Shown: positions 8,443-15,485 of the stretch, piece by piece
Numbering within the stretch: the stretch's first letter is position 1
Layout of the letters: every line of letters begins with the position of its first letter
Assembly: GCA_023267795.1 (NCBI GenBank)
Contig: JAHFMP010000003.1
Span: 1-19,051, forward strand
DNA: 19,051 bases
Direction: 5' to 3'
From: Candidatus Woesearchaeota archaeon
GTDB lineage: Archaea; Nanobdellota; Nanobdellia; Woesearchaeales; DSVV01
Position numbers and translations under genes: made by a program
Notes under the pieces: generated by a model
The model's input: only the letters and a program-made list of their open reading frames with translations
What the model was told of the DNA's origin: nothing
Databases searched by the model: none

Positions 8443-8444
8443 TA

Positions 8445-8458
8445 TTTTTTTATTTTTT
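8445..8458 (+). terminator. T-rich terminator after the Lrp-like gene
   Basis: Two runs of T (seven, then six) separated by one A begin 3 nt after the stop codon, as in archaeal oligo-T terminators. They also separate the gene from the next TATA box. Confidence 0.5.
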
Positions 8459-8463
8459 AGAAA

Positions 8464-8473
8464 ATTATATATA
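8464..8473 (+). promoter_or_regulatory. TATA box of the cysteine-rich secreted protein gene
   Basis: attatatata is centred about 28 nt before the ATG at 8496, consistent with a leaderless transcript that likely runs through 10400. Confidence 0.65.
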
Positions 8474-8495
8474 ACTGTATCACAAAAAAGAATGC

Positions 8496-9974
8496 ATGAA
8501 AAAAATGCTGATGTTATTTTTTATGTGCAGTGTTTTTGTTTTTAGCATTGTTTTTACAAAAGTTATCTCTGCTGTTACTGATCCAGGTACAATTGCTGGT
8601 ATCACGATTGGAGACACAAACCTCACCTGCGGAGAAGAAGATGATATCTGTCCTTCTGATTATGCAAATTGTTCCTCTTGTGTCATTGGAAGTGCAGTTG
8701 ATGACCCTGATTGCTGCACAGACAATGCCTGTGGATGGGGATGCACTAATGCAGGTGTTGTTTGTGGGGATTCTGATGATGAAATATGGAGTGATGAAAC
8801 AGACAGTGAAGGAGATACAGTTTCTGACAGCAGTGCTGAAGACTGTTCAGGAAACTGCACAGCAGGAACAGAAAATGTGATTGATGATGAAAATAATCCT
8901 GCCTGTGTTGATACTTACTATAATGGAACAGTTAATAGCTATGATGCATCAGAAAATTGCGCTGAAGACGGAATTGTGTTTATGCCGTATTCTCAAACCT
9001 CAAATATCTGTGCAGAGGAGAGAAGCTGTAGAGATACAGATGATGATGGAGATAGAGAGGTATGTGATGGTGGAAACTGGCATGACCCTGATGAAAGTGA
9101 AACATACTGCACTGCAGCAGAAGGTGTTTGGACAACTGGCACAGGCACTGATACATTCAAAGATGATTATGATGGAAACTTAAGCAACGGCTATTGTGAT
9201 GGCGATGATGGATACAAAGTTACTGGCGCAATTGTTGCAGAAACATACAGAGGAAGCAGCTATTGTGAAGCTGCAGATGGAGTTATTGTGAGCATCAAAA
9301 ATATTACAAACACAAGCCGTGTGTATGATACAGCTACAACTGCATCCTCTTCTTCTTGGTCAGAAACAACAACATGCCATCAGGATAGTGCTGATAATTC
9401 AGTAGGATCATATACAGTAACACTTGAACCTGGGAAATATTATCTTGTTGCAGAAAAAGAAGGATATAACACAGTTACACAAACAATTGATCTCAGCAGC
9501 ATGAGCAGTGATCAGGAACACAGCTATTTTTGGATGTATTATAACGACGAATGTCAATCTGACTGCACGAAAAATGACAAAATCTGTTATGCAGCATGCG
9601 AAGGAGTAAATGGATGCAATTATTCATCCTATGCTGGAACAAGCATTGCTGATTATTGCGATGGATTGCAAAAAGGATACAGATATGTGCTTACTGAAGA
9701 GATTGATGCAGCAAGCAACAGCATCTATGGGTCTGAAGTGTATTGCTGCAATACTGAACCACAAGAATATGTACGAGATTATTTTACAAGCGATGATGCA
9801 GAAACAAACTGCGTTGAGAACATTATTTCAAGAGAGAAAGGATTTTTTCTCACAGGAGAATGGGCTATATTCCATTTTGTGCTGTTCAGTGAGCCGCATC
9901 CTGAAAAATCAGATGCCTGCAAAAGCCTCTATGCTAACTTTGCCTGTGAAGTCTATGGAGAAGCATTTTGCTAG
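8496..9974 (+). CDS. Cysteine-rich secreted protein with a carboxypeptidase-regulatory-like domain
   Basis: The protein is exported by an N-terminal signal peptide (about 1-26) and carries 32 cysteines in its 492 residues beyond the signal, an even number suited to disulfides outside the cell. Residues 40-200 are acidic and Cys-rich (for example DDPDCCTDNACGWGC, and DTDDDGD, a possible calcium-binding Asp stretch). About 240-340 reads as a beta-sandwich of the carboxypeptidase regulatory type: VTGAIVAETY opens it and SYTVTLEPGKYYLVAEKEGY closes it. A last cysteine module (about 352-430, CTKNDKICYAACEGVNGC and EVYCCNTEP) resembles modules I recall from other DPANN surface proteins; this was not searched. 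The C-terminus is Cys. The ATG is 28 nt from a TATA box. It is followed after 48 nt by a pilin-like gene, probably in the same transcript. The substrate is unknown. Confidence 0.8.
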   Translation: MKKMLMLFFMCSVFVFSIVFTKVISAVTDPGTIAGITIGDTNLTCGEEDDICPSDYANCSSCVIGSAVDDPDCCTDNACGWGCTNAGVVCGDSDDEIWSDETDSEGDTVSDSSAEDCSGNCTAGTENVIDDENNPACVDTYYNGTVNSYDASENCAEDGIVFMPYSQTSNICAEERSCRDTDDDGDREVCDGGNWHDPDESETYCTAAEGVWTTGTGTDTFKDDYDGNLSNGYCDGDDGYKVTGAIVAETYRGSSYCEAADGVIVSIKNITNTSRVYDTATTASSSSWSETTTCHQDSADNSVGSYTVTLEPGKYYLVAEKEGYNTVTQTIDLSSMSSDQEHSYFWMYYNDECQSDCTKNDKICYAACEGVNGCNYSSYAGTSIADYCDGLQKGYRYVLTEEIDAASNSIYGSEVYCCNTEPQEYVRDYFTSDDAETNCVENIISREKGFFLTGEWAIFHFVLFSEPHPEKSDACKSLYANFACEVYGEAFC

Positions 9975-10022
9975 AGAGAATCGGGAGAATCTTGACAAAA
10001 GAAAAAATGCGAAAAAAGATAA

Positions 10023-10400
10023 ATGAAAAATGAAAAATCAGGACAAACAGTAACACTTGATCTCATTATAGGCGTTACTATCTTTATCACTGCCATTGTT
10101 CTTTTTTATTATCTTTTTGGTATTGATGTTACAAAAACAGAAGAAGAAGATGCAGCAGCAAAAATAGTGGAGGCACTTGACAGTAACTCTTATTTTGGGG
10201 ACGGAGAATTAGATAGCGATGAAGTAGAAGCACTTTCCAAGATGAATTGCACAGAAATAAAAGAATTTTTCAACACGAATAAAAATATTTGTATTTATGC
10301 AACTGACAAAACAGGCCACATTATTGATCTCAATAACAAAATTGCAGTAGGCTGTCCCGGAATTCAAATTAAAGATGTTATTTGCGGCATGGAGAGTTGA
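10023..10400 (+). CDS. Short pilin-like membrane protein with class III-type signal
   Basis: This protein of 125 residues starts with a basic leader and SG|QTVTLDLIIGVTIF, a variant class III signal in which Gln follows Gly and Asp takes the place of Glu in the usual QxSxE pattern. The hydrophobic helix (about 12-36) is followed by an acidic domain with four cysteines. No TATA box lies in the 48 nt after the upstream cysteine-rich gene, so the two are probably cotranscribed, and the pilin-like helix may anchor or export a partner of that protein. It may be a minor pilin or simply a membrane-anchored surface protein; the sequence does not decide. Confidence 0.72.
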   Translation: MKNEKSGQTVTLDLIIGVTIFITAIVLFYYLFGIDVTKTEEEDAAAKIVEALDSNSYFGDGELDSDEVEALSKMNCTEIKEFFNTNKNICIYATDKTGHIIDLNNKIAVGCPGIQIKDVICGMES

Positions 10401-10407
10401 CAATAGG

Positions 10408-10461
10408 ATGTTTTCTCGATTATTCCGGATATTTAAAAAAGGTAAGAAAATAAAAATTTGA
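10408..10461 (+). CDS. Possible 17-residue cationic amphipathic peptide
   Basis: Seven bases after the stop of the pilin-like gene, an ATG opens an 18-codon frame (stop included) reading MFSRLFRIFKKGKKIKI. Seven of 17 residues are Lys or Arg and they alternate with bulky hydrophobic residues as in a membrane-binding amphipathic helix. An AGG lies directly in front of the ATG, too close for a normal ribosome binding site. It would be the last cistron of the 8496-10400 transcript. A frame this short can arise by chance in A/T-rich DNA, so the call is weak. Confidence 0.2.
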   Translation: MFSRLFRIFKKGKKIKI

Positions 10462-10471
10462 GAACACATAA

Positions 10472-10480
10472 CATATAAAT
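10472..10480 (+). promoter_or_regulatory. TATA box of the secreted repeat protein gene
   Basis: catataaat is centred 44 nt before the ATG at 10520, so the mRNA would have a leader of about 20 nt, in contrast to the leaderless genes nearby. Confidence 0.6.
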
Positions 10481-10501
10481 ACTGGCAAATGAAGAGAATA
10501 C

Positions 10502-10519
10502 TAAAAAGAGGTCTTTTTT
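10502..10519 (+). promoter_or_regulatory. Ribosome binding site within a small inverted repeat
   Basis: GAGGT (10508-10512) lies 7 nt before the ATG at 10520. It is embedded in AAAAAGA-gg-TCTTTTT, so pairing of the arms could mask the site, although a 2-nt loop is too tight for the full stem. Confidence 0.45.
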
Positions 10520-11695
10520 ATGAAGAATAGGAAAATTATGAAAAATATGAAAAAAATTATTCTTTTTTTTATATTCGTTATTCTGTTCTTGAGTTTTTCT
10601 TTTTCTATCTTTGCAGCATCCTACGAACAAACTGCTGCTGACATTGGTCCTGGTGTTTTTGCTGATGGAAGTTATTATTTTTCCAGTACAGTGTATCTTG
10701 GAACAGATGACGATCCTGGTTTGGCTTCTGCTTATGATCCTTCTGTTTACATTTCCAATGGAGACAATAACTATGGCTTATATGTAAAGGAAGAGGATGG
10801 TGAAGCAGCAATATTTGCGTATGCAACAAGCACAGATGCAGAAGCTGTCTTAGGGGCATCTGTTGATGGAAGAGGAGTCAAGGGAACAACACAATCATCT
10901 GACAGCAGCAATGCAGGTGTTTATGGATATGCAGATAGTGGTGCTTCTGGCGTGATAGGTTATGATGCAAGTGGAAGTGGTATTGGAGTAAAAGCATATT
11001 CCTCAAAATACGGATTCTATACAAGCGGTGCAGACTATGGATTGTATATTCCTGACGCTGATACTTATGGTGTTTATGCTATATCAGATTCAGTAGGTGG
11101 AAAATTTACAGGTGATTCCTATGGTGTTCTAGGAAAATCAGATGGCATTGGAGGATATTTTAGTGGTGACCTTGTGGGAGTCTATGGAACCAGTTCATCG
11201 AGTTCAAGTCTTCAATGCGGAGTTCAGGCATATAATTCAGATTCAGGATATACTGGTTATTTAGGTTGTTCCAATTATGGGATTTATACGCCAAATAGTG
11301 CAAAAGTAGGAAGTTGCAGTGGCTGCGATATTGCAGAACATTTCTTAGGAGAGCAACTTGAACCAGGAAATGTTGTTGTTCTTGATCCTGCAAAATTAAG
11401 AAAGGTGACAAAAACAAACATTCCTTACAACAAACTTGCTGTAGGCATTGTTTCCACTGATCCAACAATTATTATGGGTATTGACGATGGAATTCCTATT
11501 GCACTATCTGGTGTTGTTCCAACAAAAGTAATTGGTACTGTTCACATTGGTGATTTACTGACAACATCATCAACACCGGGCTATGCAATGGCATGTGCTG
11601 ATATGCAAAAATGTCAAGGCGCTATTATTGGCAAAGCAATGGAAGAGCATAGTGCAGGAAGAGGAACAATTACTGTATTGGTGATGCTTGGATAA
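10520..11695 (+). CDS. Secreted glycine-rich repeat protein with peptidase-G2-like C-terminal domain
   Basis: The protein is exported through a long basic, hydrophobic signal peptide (about 1-33). Residues about 75-258 repeat a loose motif of about 15-20 residues built on GVYG, YGLY, GVLG and GGYF (for example NAGVYGYADSGASGVIGY), suggesting a beta-solenoid or fibre-like stalk. The C-terminal part from about 266 (CDIAEHFLGEQLEPGNVVVL, then VAGI-like KLAVGIVSTDP, IPIALSGVVPTKV, GDLLTTSSTPGYAMAC and GAIIGKAMEE) resembles the C-terminal domain of bacterial surface and phage-tail-like proteins related to peptidase G2, where it caps a trimeric fibre and in some members self-cleaves; no catalytic residues were identified. 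A TATA box and a GAGGT ribosome site 7 nt before the ATG support this start; Met at 7 and 10 are alternatives. A DUF212 gene follows by 13 nt. Confidence 0.75.
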   Translation: MKNRKIMKNMKKIILFFIFVILFLSFSFSIFAASYEQTAADIGPGVFADGSYYFSSTVYLGTDDDPGLASAYDPSVYISNGDNNYGLYVKEEDGEAAIFAYATSTDAEAVLGASVDGRGVKGTTQSSDSSNAGVYGYADSGASGVIGYDASGSGIGVKAYSSKYGFYTSGADYGLYIPDADTYGVYAISDSVGGKFTGDSYGVLGKSDGIGGYFSGDLVGVYGTSSSSSSLQCGVQAYNSDSGYTGYLGCSNYGIYTPNSAKVGSCSGCDIAEHFLGEQLEPGNVVVLDPAKLRKVTKTNIPYNKLAVGIVSTDPTIIMGIDDGIPIALSGVVPTKVIGTVHIGDLLTTSSTPGYAMACADMQKCQGAIIGKAMEEHSAGRGTITVLVMLG

Positions 11696-11708
11696 TTGTG
11701 AGAAACAA

Positions 11709-12173
11709 ATGATTTCATTTCAAGAACTTTTTACAAGCCCTATATTTTGGGCAATTGTTGTTTCTGTTGTAGTAGCACAAGCAGTCAAAATATTTTTGCT
11801 TGTCTTTAAACAACAACAGAAATTTGTGTTGAATGATATTTTTGTGACAGGAAATATGCCAAGTGCACACGCAGCAATTGTAACAGCGCTTGTATCTATT
11901 CTTTTTATTACAGAAGGTTTTTCTTCATTGTTTTTTGTTTCTTTGGTTTTTTCAGCAATAGTCATTCGTGATGCTGTTGGTGTCCGGAGAACTGTTGGCG
12001 AAGAAAGCAAAGTGCTGGGAAACGTGATCGCTGCTCTCAAGAAAAAATTTCATATTACTATTCCGCAAAAAATCCACCAGTCACTTGGTCATCAGCCAAT
12101 TGAAGTGATTGTTGGAGTTGCGATAGGGATTGCAGCGAGTGTTATGGTGTATATAATTTTCCTGATAATATAG
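11709..12173 (+). CDS. Divergent PAP2-family (DUF212) integral membrane protein
   Basis: This 154-residue membrane protein belongs to the divergent PAP2/acid phosphatase-related family (DUF212). Signature blocks are present in order: VTGNMPSAHAAIVTALVSIL, IVIRDAVGVRRTVGEES, and LGHQPIEVIVGVAIG, with hydrophobic helices around each. Relatives of PAP2 enzymes dephosphorylate lipid phosphates, but the activity of this divergent family is not firmly established. A TTG at 11688 is in frame and overlaps the upstream stop. I prefer the ATG at 11709, which follows GTGAG and gives the usual family N-terminus. It lies 13 nt after the surface fibre-like gene and is probably cotranscribed with it. Confidence 0.88.
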   Translation: MISFQELFTSPIFWAIVVSVVVAQAVKIFLLVFKQQQKFVLNDIFVTGNMPSAHAAIVTALVSILFITEGFSSLFFVSLVFSAIVIRDAVGVRRTVGEESKVLGNVIAALKKKFHITIPQKIHQSLGHQPIEVIVGVAIGIAASVMVYIIFLII

Positions 12174-12177
12174 AAAC

Positions 12178-12186
12178 AATTAAATA
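12178..12186 (+). promoter_or_regulatory. TATA box of the PHP gene
   Basis: aattaaata is centred 27 nt before the ATG at 12209. Confidence 0.5.
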
Positions 12187-12208
12187 ACAAAATATCAAAG
12201 AAAAACGT

Positions 12209-13117
12209 ATGTCCACTGTACTCTTTCAAAAAATAACTCCTGCTATTATTGAAAAATATACCACTCGAGGCTACACTGGCATTGATCTTCATTTTCACAC
12301 AGAATTTTCCATGGACGCAATTTCTAAAGTAGATAATGTACTAAAACTTGCAAAAAAGAAGAATATTGGTTTTGCTGTTTCAGATCACAATCAGATTGGT
12401 GGTGCACTGAAAGCACTGAAGCTTGCTAAACAAAAAAAACAGGAAACACTTGTTATTCCAGCAGTTGAGGCGACAAGCAAAGAAGGTTCGCATCTTATTT
12501 ATTATTTTTACACTGCTTCAGAACTGCAGGAATGGTACAAAAAAGAATTAGTACCACACCTGAAACATAATCCATTTTTTGCATCTATTCCTGCTGTTGA
12601 GCTTATTGATAATTCCACTAAGTATAATGCAGTGCTTTGCACTCCGCATCCATTTGCACCAGGCATTACAGGCTTTGCAAAAGTCAAACATACACAAAAA
12701 ATATTGAAGAAAGTTGATGTTATTGAAGTCTTAAACGCGTTTAACATTCATACGCTGAATCAAAAAGCAGAAGATTGGGCAGAGAAGTTAGGGAAAGGAT
12801 TTACTGCTGGCAGTGATGGCCATACAACTCCTGAGCTCGGTACAGCGCTTGCATTTGCATTCGGAAGCACTGTGGAAGAATATTTGCAATCTATCAAAAA
12901 ACATGAATCTATTGTTGTTGGCAAAGAAGAAAGCATTTTTCATAAGGCAATGATTTCAATTTTAAAAGAAGAAACGTATATTAAAAATGCAAAAGAGCAT
13001 AAAGAAGCATTTGAACTTATCGAAAGTCAGTGTGGCACTGAAGCACAATATCTAAAGAAAAAAAAACATCATGAACGTTCAGAGTTACTGCATTATTTTA
13101 GGATACATCATTGGTGA
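12209..13117 (+). CDS. PHP-domain metal-dependent phosphoesterase
   Basis: This is a PHP-family hydrolase of 302 residues. All expected metal-site motifs are visible in order: DLHFHTEFSMD (about 27-37), SDHN (about 60-63), PAVEAT (about 90-95), TPHPF and, late in the domain, GSDGHTTPELG. PHP proteins use two or three metal ions to cleave phosphate esters and include histidinol phosphatase, polymerase-associated and RNA/nucleotide phosphatase types; the substrate here cannot be named. The last 60 residues are charged and Lys/His rich. The ATG is 27 nt from a TATA-like aattaaata, suggesting a leaderless transcript separate from the DUF212 gene 35 nt upstream. It converges on the helicase gene across a 125-nt spacer containing inverted repeats. 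Confidence 0.88.
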   Translation: MSTVLFQKITPAIIEKYTTRGYTGIDLHFHTEFSMDAISKVDNVLKLAKKKNIGFAVSDHNQIGGALKALKLAKQKKQETLVIPAVEATSKEGSHLIYYFYTASELQEWYKKELVPHLKHNPFFASIPAVELIDNSTKYNAVLCTPHPFAPGITGFAKVKHTQKILKKVDVIEVLNAFNIHTLNQKAEDWAEKLGKGFTAGSDGHTTPELGTALAFAFGSTVEEYLQSIKKHESIVVGKEESIFHKAMISILKEETYIKNAKEHKEAFELIESQCGTEAQYLKKKKHHERSELLHYFRIHHW

Positions 13118-13147
13118 CGTATTTCGTGCAAAGCGCAGAAAATAAAG

Positions 13148-13181
13148 GTACGTATTAAGTCGCACCTAATTTAATACGTAC
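13148..13181. repeat. Perfect 11-bp inverted repeat between convergent PHP and helicase genes
   Basis: GTACGTATTAA (13148-13158) pairs exactly with TTAATACGTAC (13171-13181) around a 12-nt loop gtcgcacctaat. It may be a bidirectional 3'-end or processing signal, or part of a mobile-element remnant, since the adjacent 13196-13232 resembles the end of the element at 15971-16204. Confidence 0.75.
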
Positions 13182-13191
13182 AAATAAAGAG

Positions 13192-13209
13192 TTTCAGAGA
13201 GTTCTGAAA
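13192..13209. repeat. Second short hairpin, TTTCAGA/TCTGAAA
   Basis: TTTCAGA and TCTGAAA are separated by gagt. The right arm forms part of the sequence shared with the ends of the inverted-repeat element near uS15. Confidence 0.55.
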
Positions 13210-13232
13210 TCACTTGTGGAATCTGACGGCAC
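13196..13232 (+). repeat. Diverged copy of the terminal repeat of the 15971-16204 element
   Basis: By hand alignment without gaps, 30 of 37 bases match the reverse complement of the left end of the element (15971-16007), including TCTGAAATCACT and GAATC. It also matches the right end (20 of 26 bases up to GGCAC). No convincing partner end was found upstream in this 125-nt spacer, so it may be a solo end or a decayed copy. Confidence 0.6.
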
Positions 13233-13242
13233 ACCATAACAT

Positions 13243-15132
13243 CTATTTTATATATTTTCCAAAAAACAGCTGAATATCCAACTCTGGTTCTCTGCTCATC
13301 TCCACATTCAAATCCTCAGGAAAACATCTGCTGTACATAGGCCACGCATACCTTTCATCTAAAAAAATAATCACTCCTCTATCTGTTTCTGTCCTGATAC
13401 AACGGCCAGCGTTCTGAAGAACTTTGTTAAACGCAGGAAACACATAGCCATAATCCCAACCTTTTTTAAATTTCTTTTCAAAATACTCAATAAGTTGTTT
13501 TGTTTCCAAATCAGGGGCAAGGAGAGGAAGGCCAACAACAACAACACATCTAAGAAGATCACCTGGCAAATCAATCCCTTCTCCATAAGAACCAGAAACT
13601 GCTGCAAGAAGAACAGCACCTGCATCTTTGCATGCTTTAAACCTTTCAAGCAAGTCACTTTTTTCTTCTTTTCTCATGCCTGACATTTCCAAAAATACTC
13701 TTTTCCTGCTTACTGTATTGAAATACTTTGCAACTGCATCGCGAATAGCATAACTTGGAAAAAAAATAATGGAATTTCCTTTCACGGCATTGGTAATTGT
13801 TGTACATTGCTGTGCAATTGCATTGAATTGGTGCTCACTTCTTTCTGTAAATTTTGTTGTTGTTTTTGGAATAATTAATACCAACCTGTTTTTTTCAGGA
13901 AATGGATTATCATATACATGCTCCTCTGTTCTCTCTTTGTCAAATCCAAGAAGATCCCTATACAAATTTGTCGGAGTGAGTGTTCCAGACATGATTATTG
14001 TAGAATGCGTTTTGTCAAGAATTTGTTTTGTGACAACTGCTGGATCAAGGCATTTGTAGTGCAATGCAATCACTGCTTCATTTTTTGTTCTTGCAATCTC
14101 AAGTATTCTTGCATAGCCTTCTGAAGTTCCCTGCCAGAGCTCCAGAAATTTTGCAATACCTCCTATTGCACTTTTTTTTTGCAGTTGCCGCACTGCCTCA
14201 GCAATGAAGTTCAGGTCATCAACGAGCTTTTCATATTCTTTATATGTATTGAGTTCTTGCGCAAATTCTTCTTTTTCAATAAGTTTCTGCTGGCCAGGGA
14301 GAAGCTGCTGTGCCTTTCTGTTCAGTATATTTTGAATCATGACAAGACAGGCAGCTGTTTCCTTGTATTGGTATTTTTTTGCCTCCTTTATTCCATTTTT
14401 CAGCATGATGCCGGTGAGTTTTACTGATGCTGCACTTCGCACTCTGTTAGGAAGATTGTGGCCTTCATCAACTATCACAATACAATTTTCCAATATTTTT
14501 CCTGTTTTTTTCAAAAGCACATCTGAAATTAGGGGATTGAAAATGTAAGAATAATCACCAACAATTACATCTGCATCCTTAATCAATTCCAGTGTTATTT
14601 CGTATGGGCAAACAGTGTCCTGTCTGCAAAGAGTAATAACTTCTTCTGCATGATGAATCCCTTCTTTTACTTCTTCAAGTGTTTTTTTGCCCTGCACAGA
14701 TACTTTGAAATTTGTTCTGACATTGCTGTAGAATTCACATTTTCCTGCTTCTACTGTTGCTTTGCAGAACTCTGTGAATTCTCCTGACTGAAGCTCTTGG
14801 ACACCTGGAAAAAGACACATCCATTTCTTGCCGATAATGTCTGCAACAGTGAACTGCACATGATATTTTTTTTTGATTTCTCTGAGGGTGTTTATTGCAA
14901 TCTGGTGCTGGGTGTGTCTGCTTGTGAGAAAAAAGACAGTACGTTTGTTTTTTAATGCATACGTCAATGCAGGAGCAAGTGCAGCAGCTGACTTTCCAAG
15001 GCCAGTCGGAGCATGCAACAGAATATGCTCTTTGTTTTCCAATGCTTTTGTAATATCTTCTATCACTTCTTTTTGAATAGGGCGGATTTTGTCATGAGGA
15101 AAAAGAAGATCAGATGGCATGCTATTTTCCAT
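13243..15132 (-). CDS. XPD/Rad3-type iron-sulfur DNA helicase (superfamily 2)
   Basis: This is a 5'-3' helicase of the XPD/DinG type (629 residues from the chosen ATG), acting in DNA repair or resolution of unusual structures. Motif I is HAPTGLGKS (40-48). Cysteines at 106, 123, 132 and 175 (the last in CPYE) fit the four ligands of the family's iron-sulfur cluster, with an extra Cys at 169. The Walker B box is VDEGH (221-225) rather than DEAH. SGTLTP (motif III-like), SYGEGIDLPG and QNAGRCIRTETDRG (motif VI) lie in the second motor domain. An in-frame TTG at 15177 would add 15 residues, but a TATA box about 26 nt before the ATG at 15132 supports that start. The short divergent spacer (80 nt) also carries the promoter of a winged-helix gene. 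Confidence 0.92.
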   Translation of the reverse strand: MENSMPSDLLFPHDKIRPIQKEVIEDITKALENKEHILLHAPTGLGKSAAALAPALTYALKNKRTVFFLTSRHTQHQIAINTLREIKKKYHVQFTVADIIGKKWMCLFPGVQELQSGEFTEFCKATVEAGKCEFYSNVRTNFKVSVQGKKTLEEVKEGIHHAEEVITLCRQDTVCPYEITLELIKDADVIVGDYSYIFNPLISDVLLKKTGKILENCIVIVDEGHNLPNRVRSAASVKLTGIMLKNGIKEAKKYQYKETAACLVMIQNILNRKAQQLLPGQQKLIEKEEFAQELNTYKEYEKLVDDLNFIAEAVRQLQKKSAIGGIAKFLELWQGTSEGYARILEIARTKNEAVIALHYKCLDPAVVTKQILDKTHSTIIMSGTLTPTNLYRDLLGFDKERTEEHVYDNPFPEKNRLVLIIPKTTTKFTERSEHQFNAIAQQCTTITNAVKGNSIIFFPSYAIRDAVAKYFNTVSRKRVFLEMSGMRKEEKSDLLERFKACKDAGAVLLAAVSGSYGEGIDLPGDLLRCVVVVGLPLLAPDLETKQLIEYFEKKFKKGWDYGYVFPAFNKVLQNAGRCIRTETDRGVIIFLDERYAWPMYSRCFPEDLNVEMSREPELDIQLFFGKYIK

Positions 15133-15154
15133 GGCTTTTCGCAATATTGTTATG

Positions 15155-15160
15155 TTTAAA
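15155..15160 (-). promoter_or_regulatory. TATA-like box of the XPD-type helicase gene
   Basis: Minus-strand catttaaaca is centred about 26 nt before the ATG at 15132, favouring it over the TTG at 15177. Confidence 0.5.
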
Positions 15161-15181
15161 TGTGTTTGTATTGACAAATAA

Positions 15182-15190
15182 GTTTAAATA
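15182..15190 (+). promoter_or_regulatory. TATA box of the winged-helix gene
   Basis: gtttaaata is centred 27 nt before the GTG at 15213, supporting a leaderless transcript with a GTG start. Confidence 0.5.
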
Positions 15191-15212
15191 AAAGAAAGAT
15201 AATATAATCGTT

Positions 15213-15485
15213 GTGAAATCAAAATCAACATCTCTTGCACTGTTTTTTAAGGAAAAACCAACTAAAGTACTGCTCACTATTTTTGAAAGCAAACATGCAC
15301 TTTATGCTTCATCGCTTGCAAAAAAGATTCGCTATACTTATACCTACATCAATGAAGTGCTTCATGCAATGGAACAGAGTGGAATTATTGTTTTTGAAAA
15401 ACATGGAAGACTGAAACTGCTTGTATTAACTCAAAAAGGAAAAAAGATCGCAGAAGAAGTACAGAGAATTTTACTCAATCAATAA
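15213..15485 (+). CDS. Small winged-helix DNA-binding protein
   Basis: This 90-residue protein is a single winged helix domain. Helices about 18-30 and 33-41 lead to a recognition helix (YTYINEVLHAMEQSGIIVF), followed by a beta wing (KLLVLTQKGKKIAEEV). It resembles MarR/ArsR-like archaeal regulators with a final Lys-rich helix. The start is GTG, 27 nt after the TATA-like gtttaaata and therefore probably leaderless. It shares a divergent spacer with the helicase gene, and its last 15 nt overlap the last 15 nt of the uS15 gene on the other strand. Target genes are unknown; its own promoter and that of the helicase are the nearest candidates. Confidence 0.72.
   Translation: MKSKSTSLALFFKEKPTKVLLTIFESKHALYASSLAKKIRYTYTYINEVLHAMEQSGIIVFEKHGRLKLLVLTQKGKKIAEEVQRILLNQ

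Noticed and set aside
9955..10026. Lys/Arg-rich frame whose stop overlaps the start of the pilin-like gene as ATGA, possibly a frameshifted tail of the cysteine-rich protein
   Set aside because: No slippery site is evident, the in-frame protein ends normally with a Cys, and the frame is a continuation of a shadow frame.
13112..13142. Possible left partner end (GTGACGTATTTC...) for the solo element end at 13196-13232
   Set aside because: It aligns only with gaps and overlaps the PHP stop codon; no matching direct repeat flanks it.
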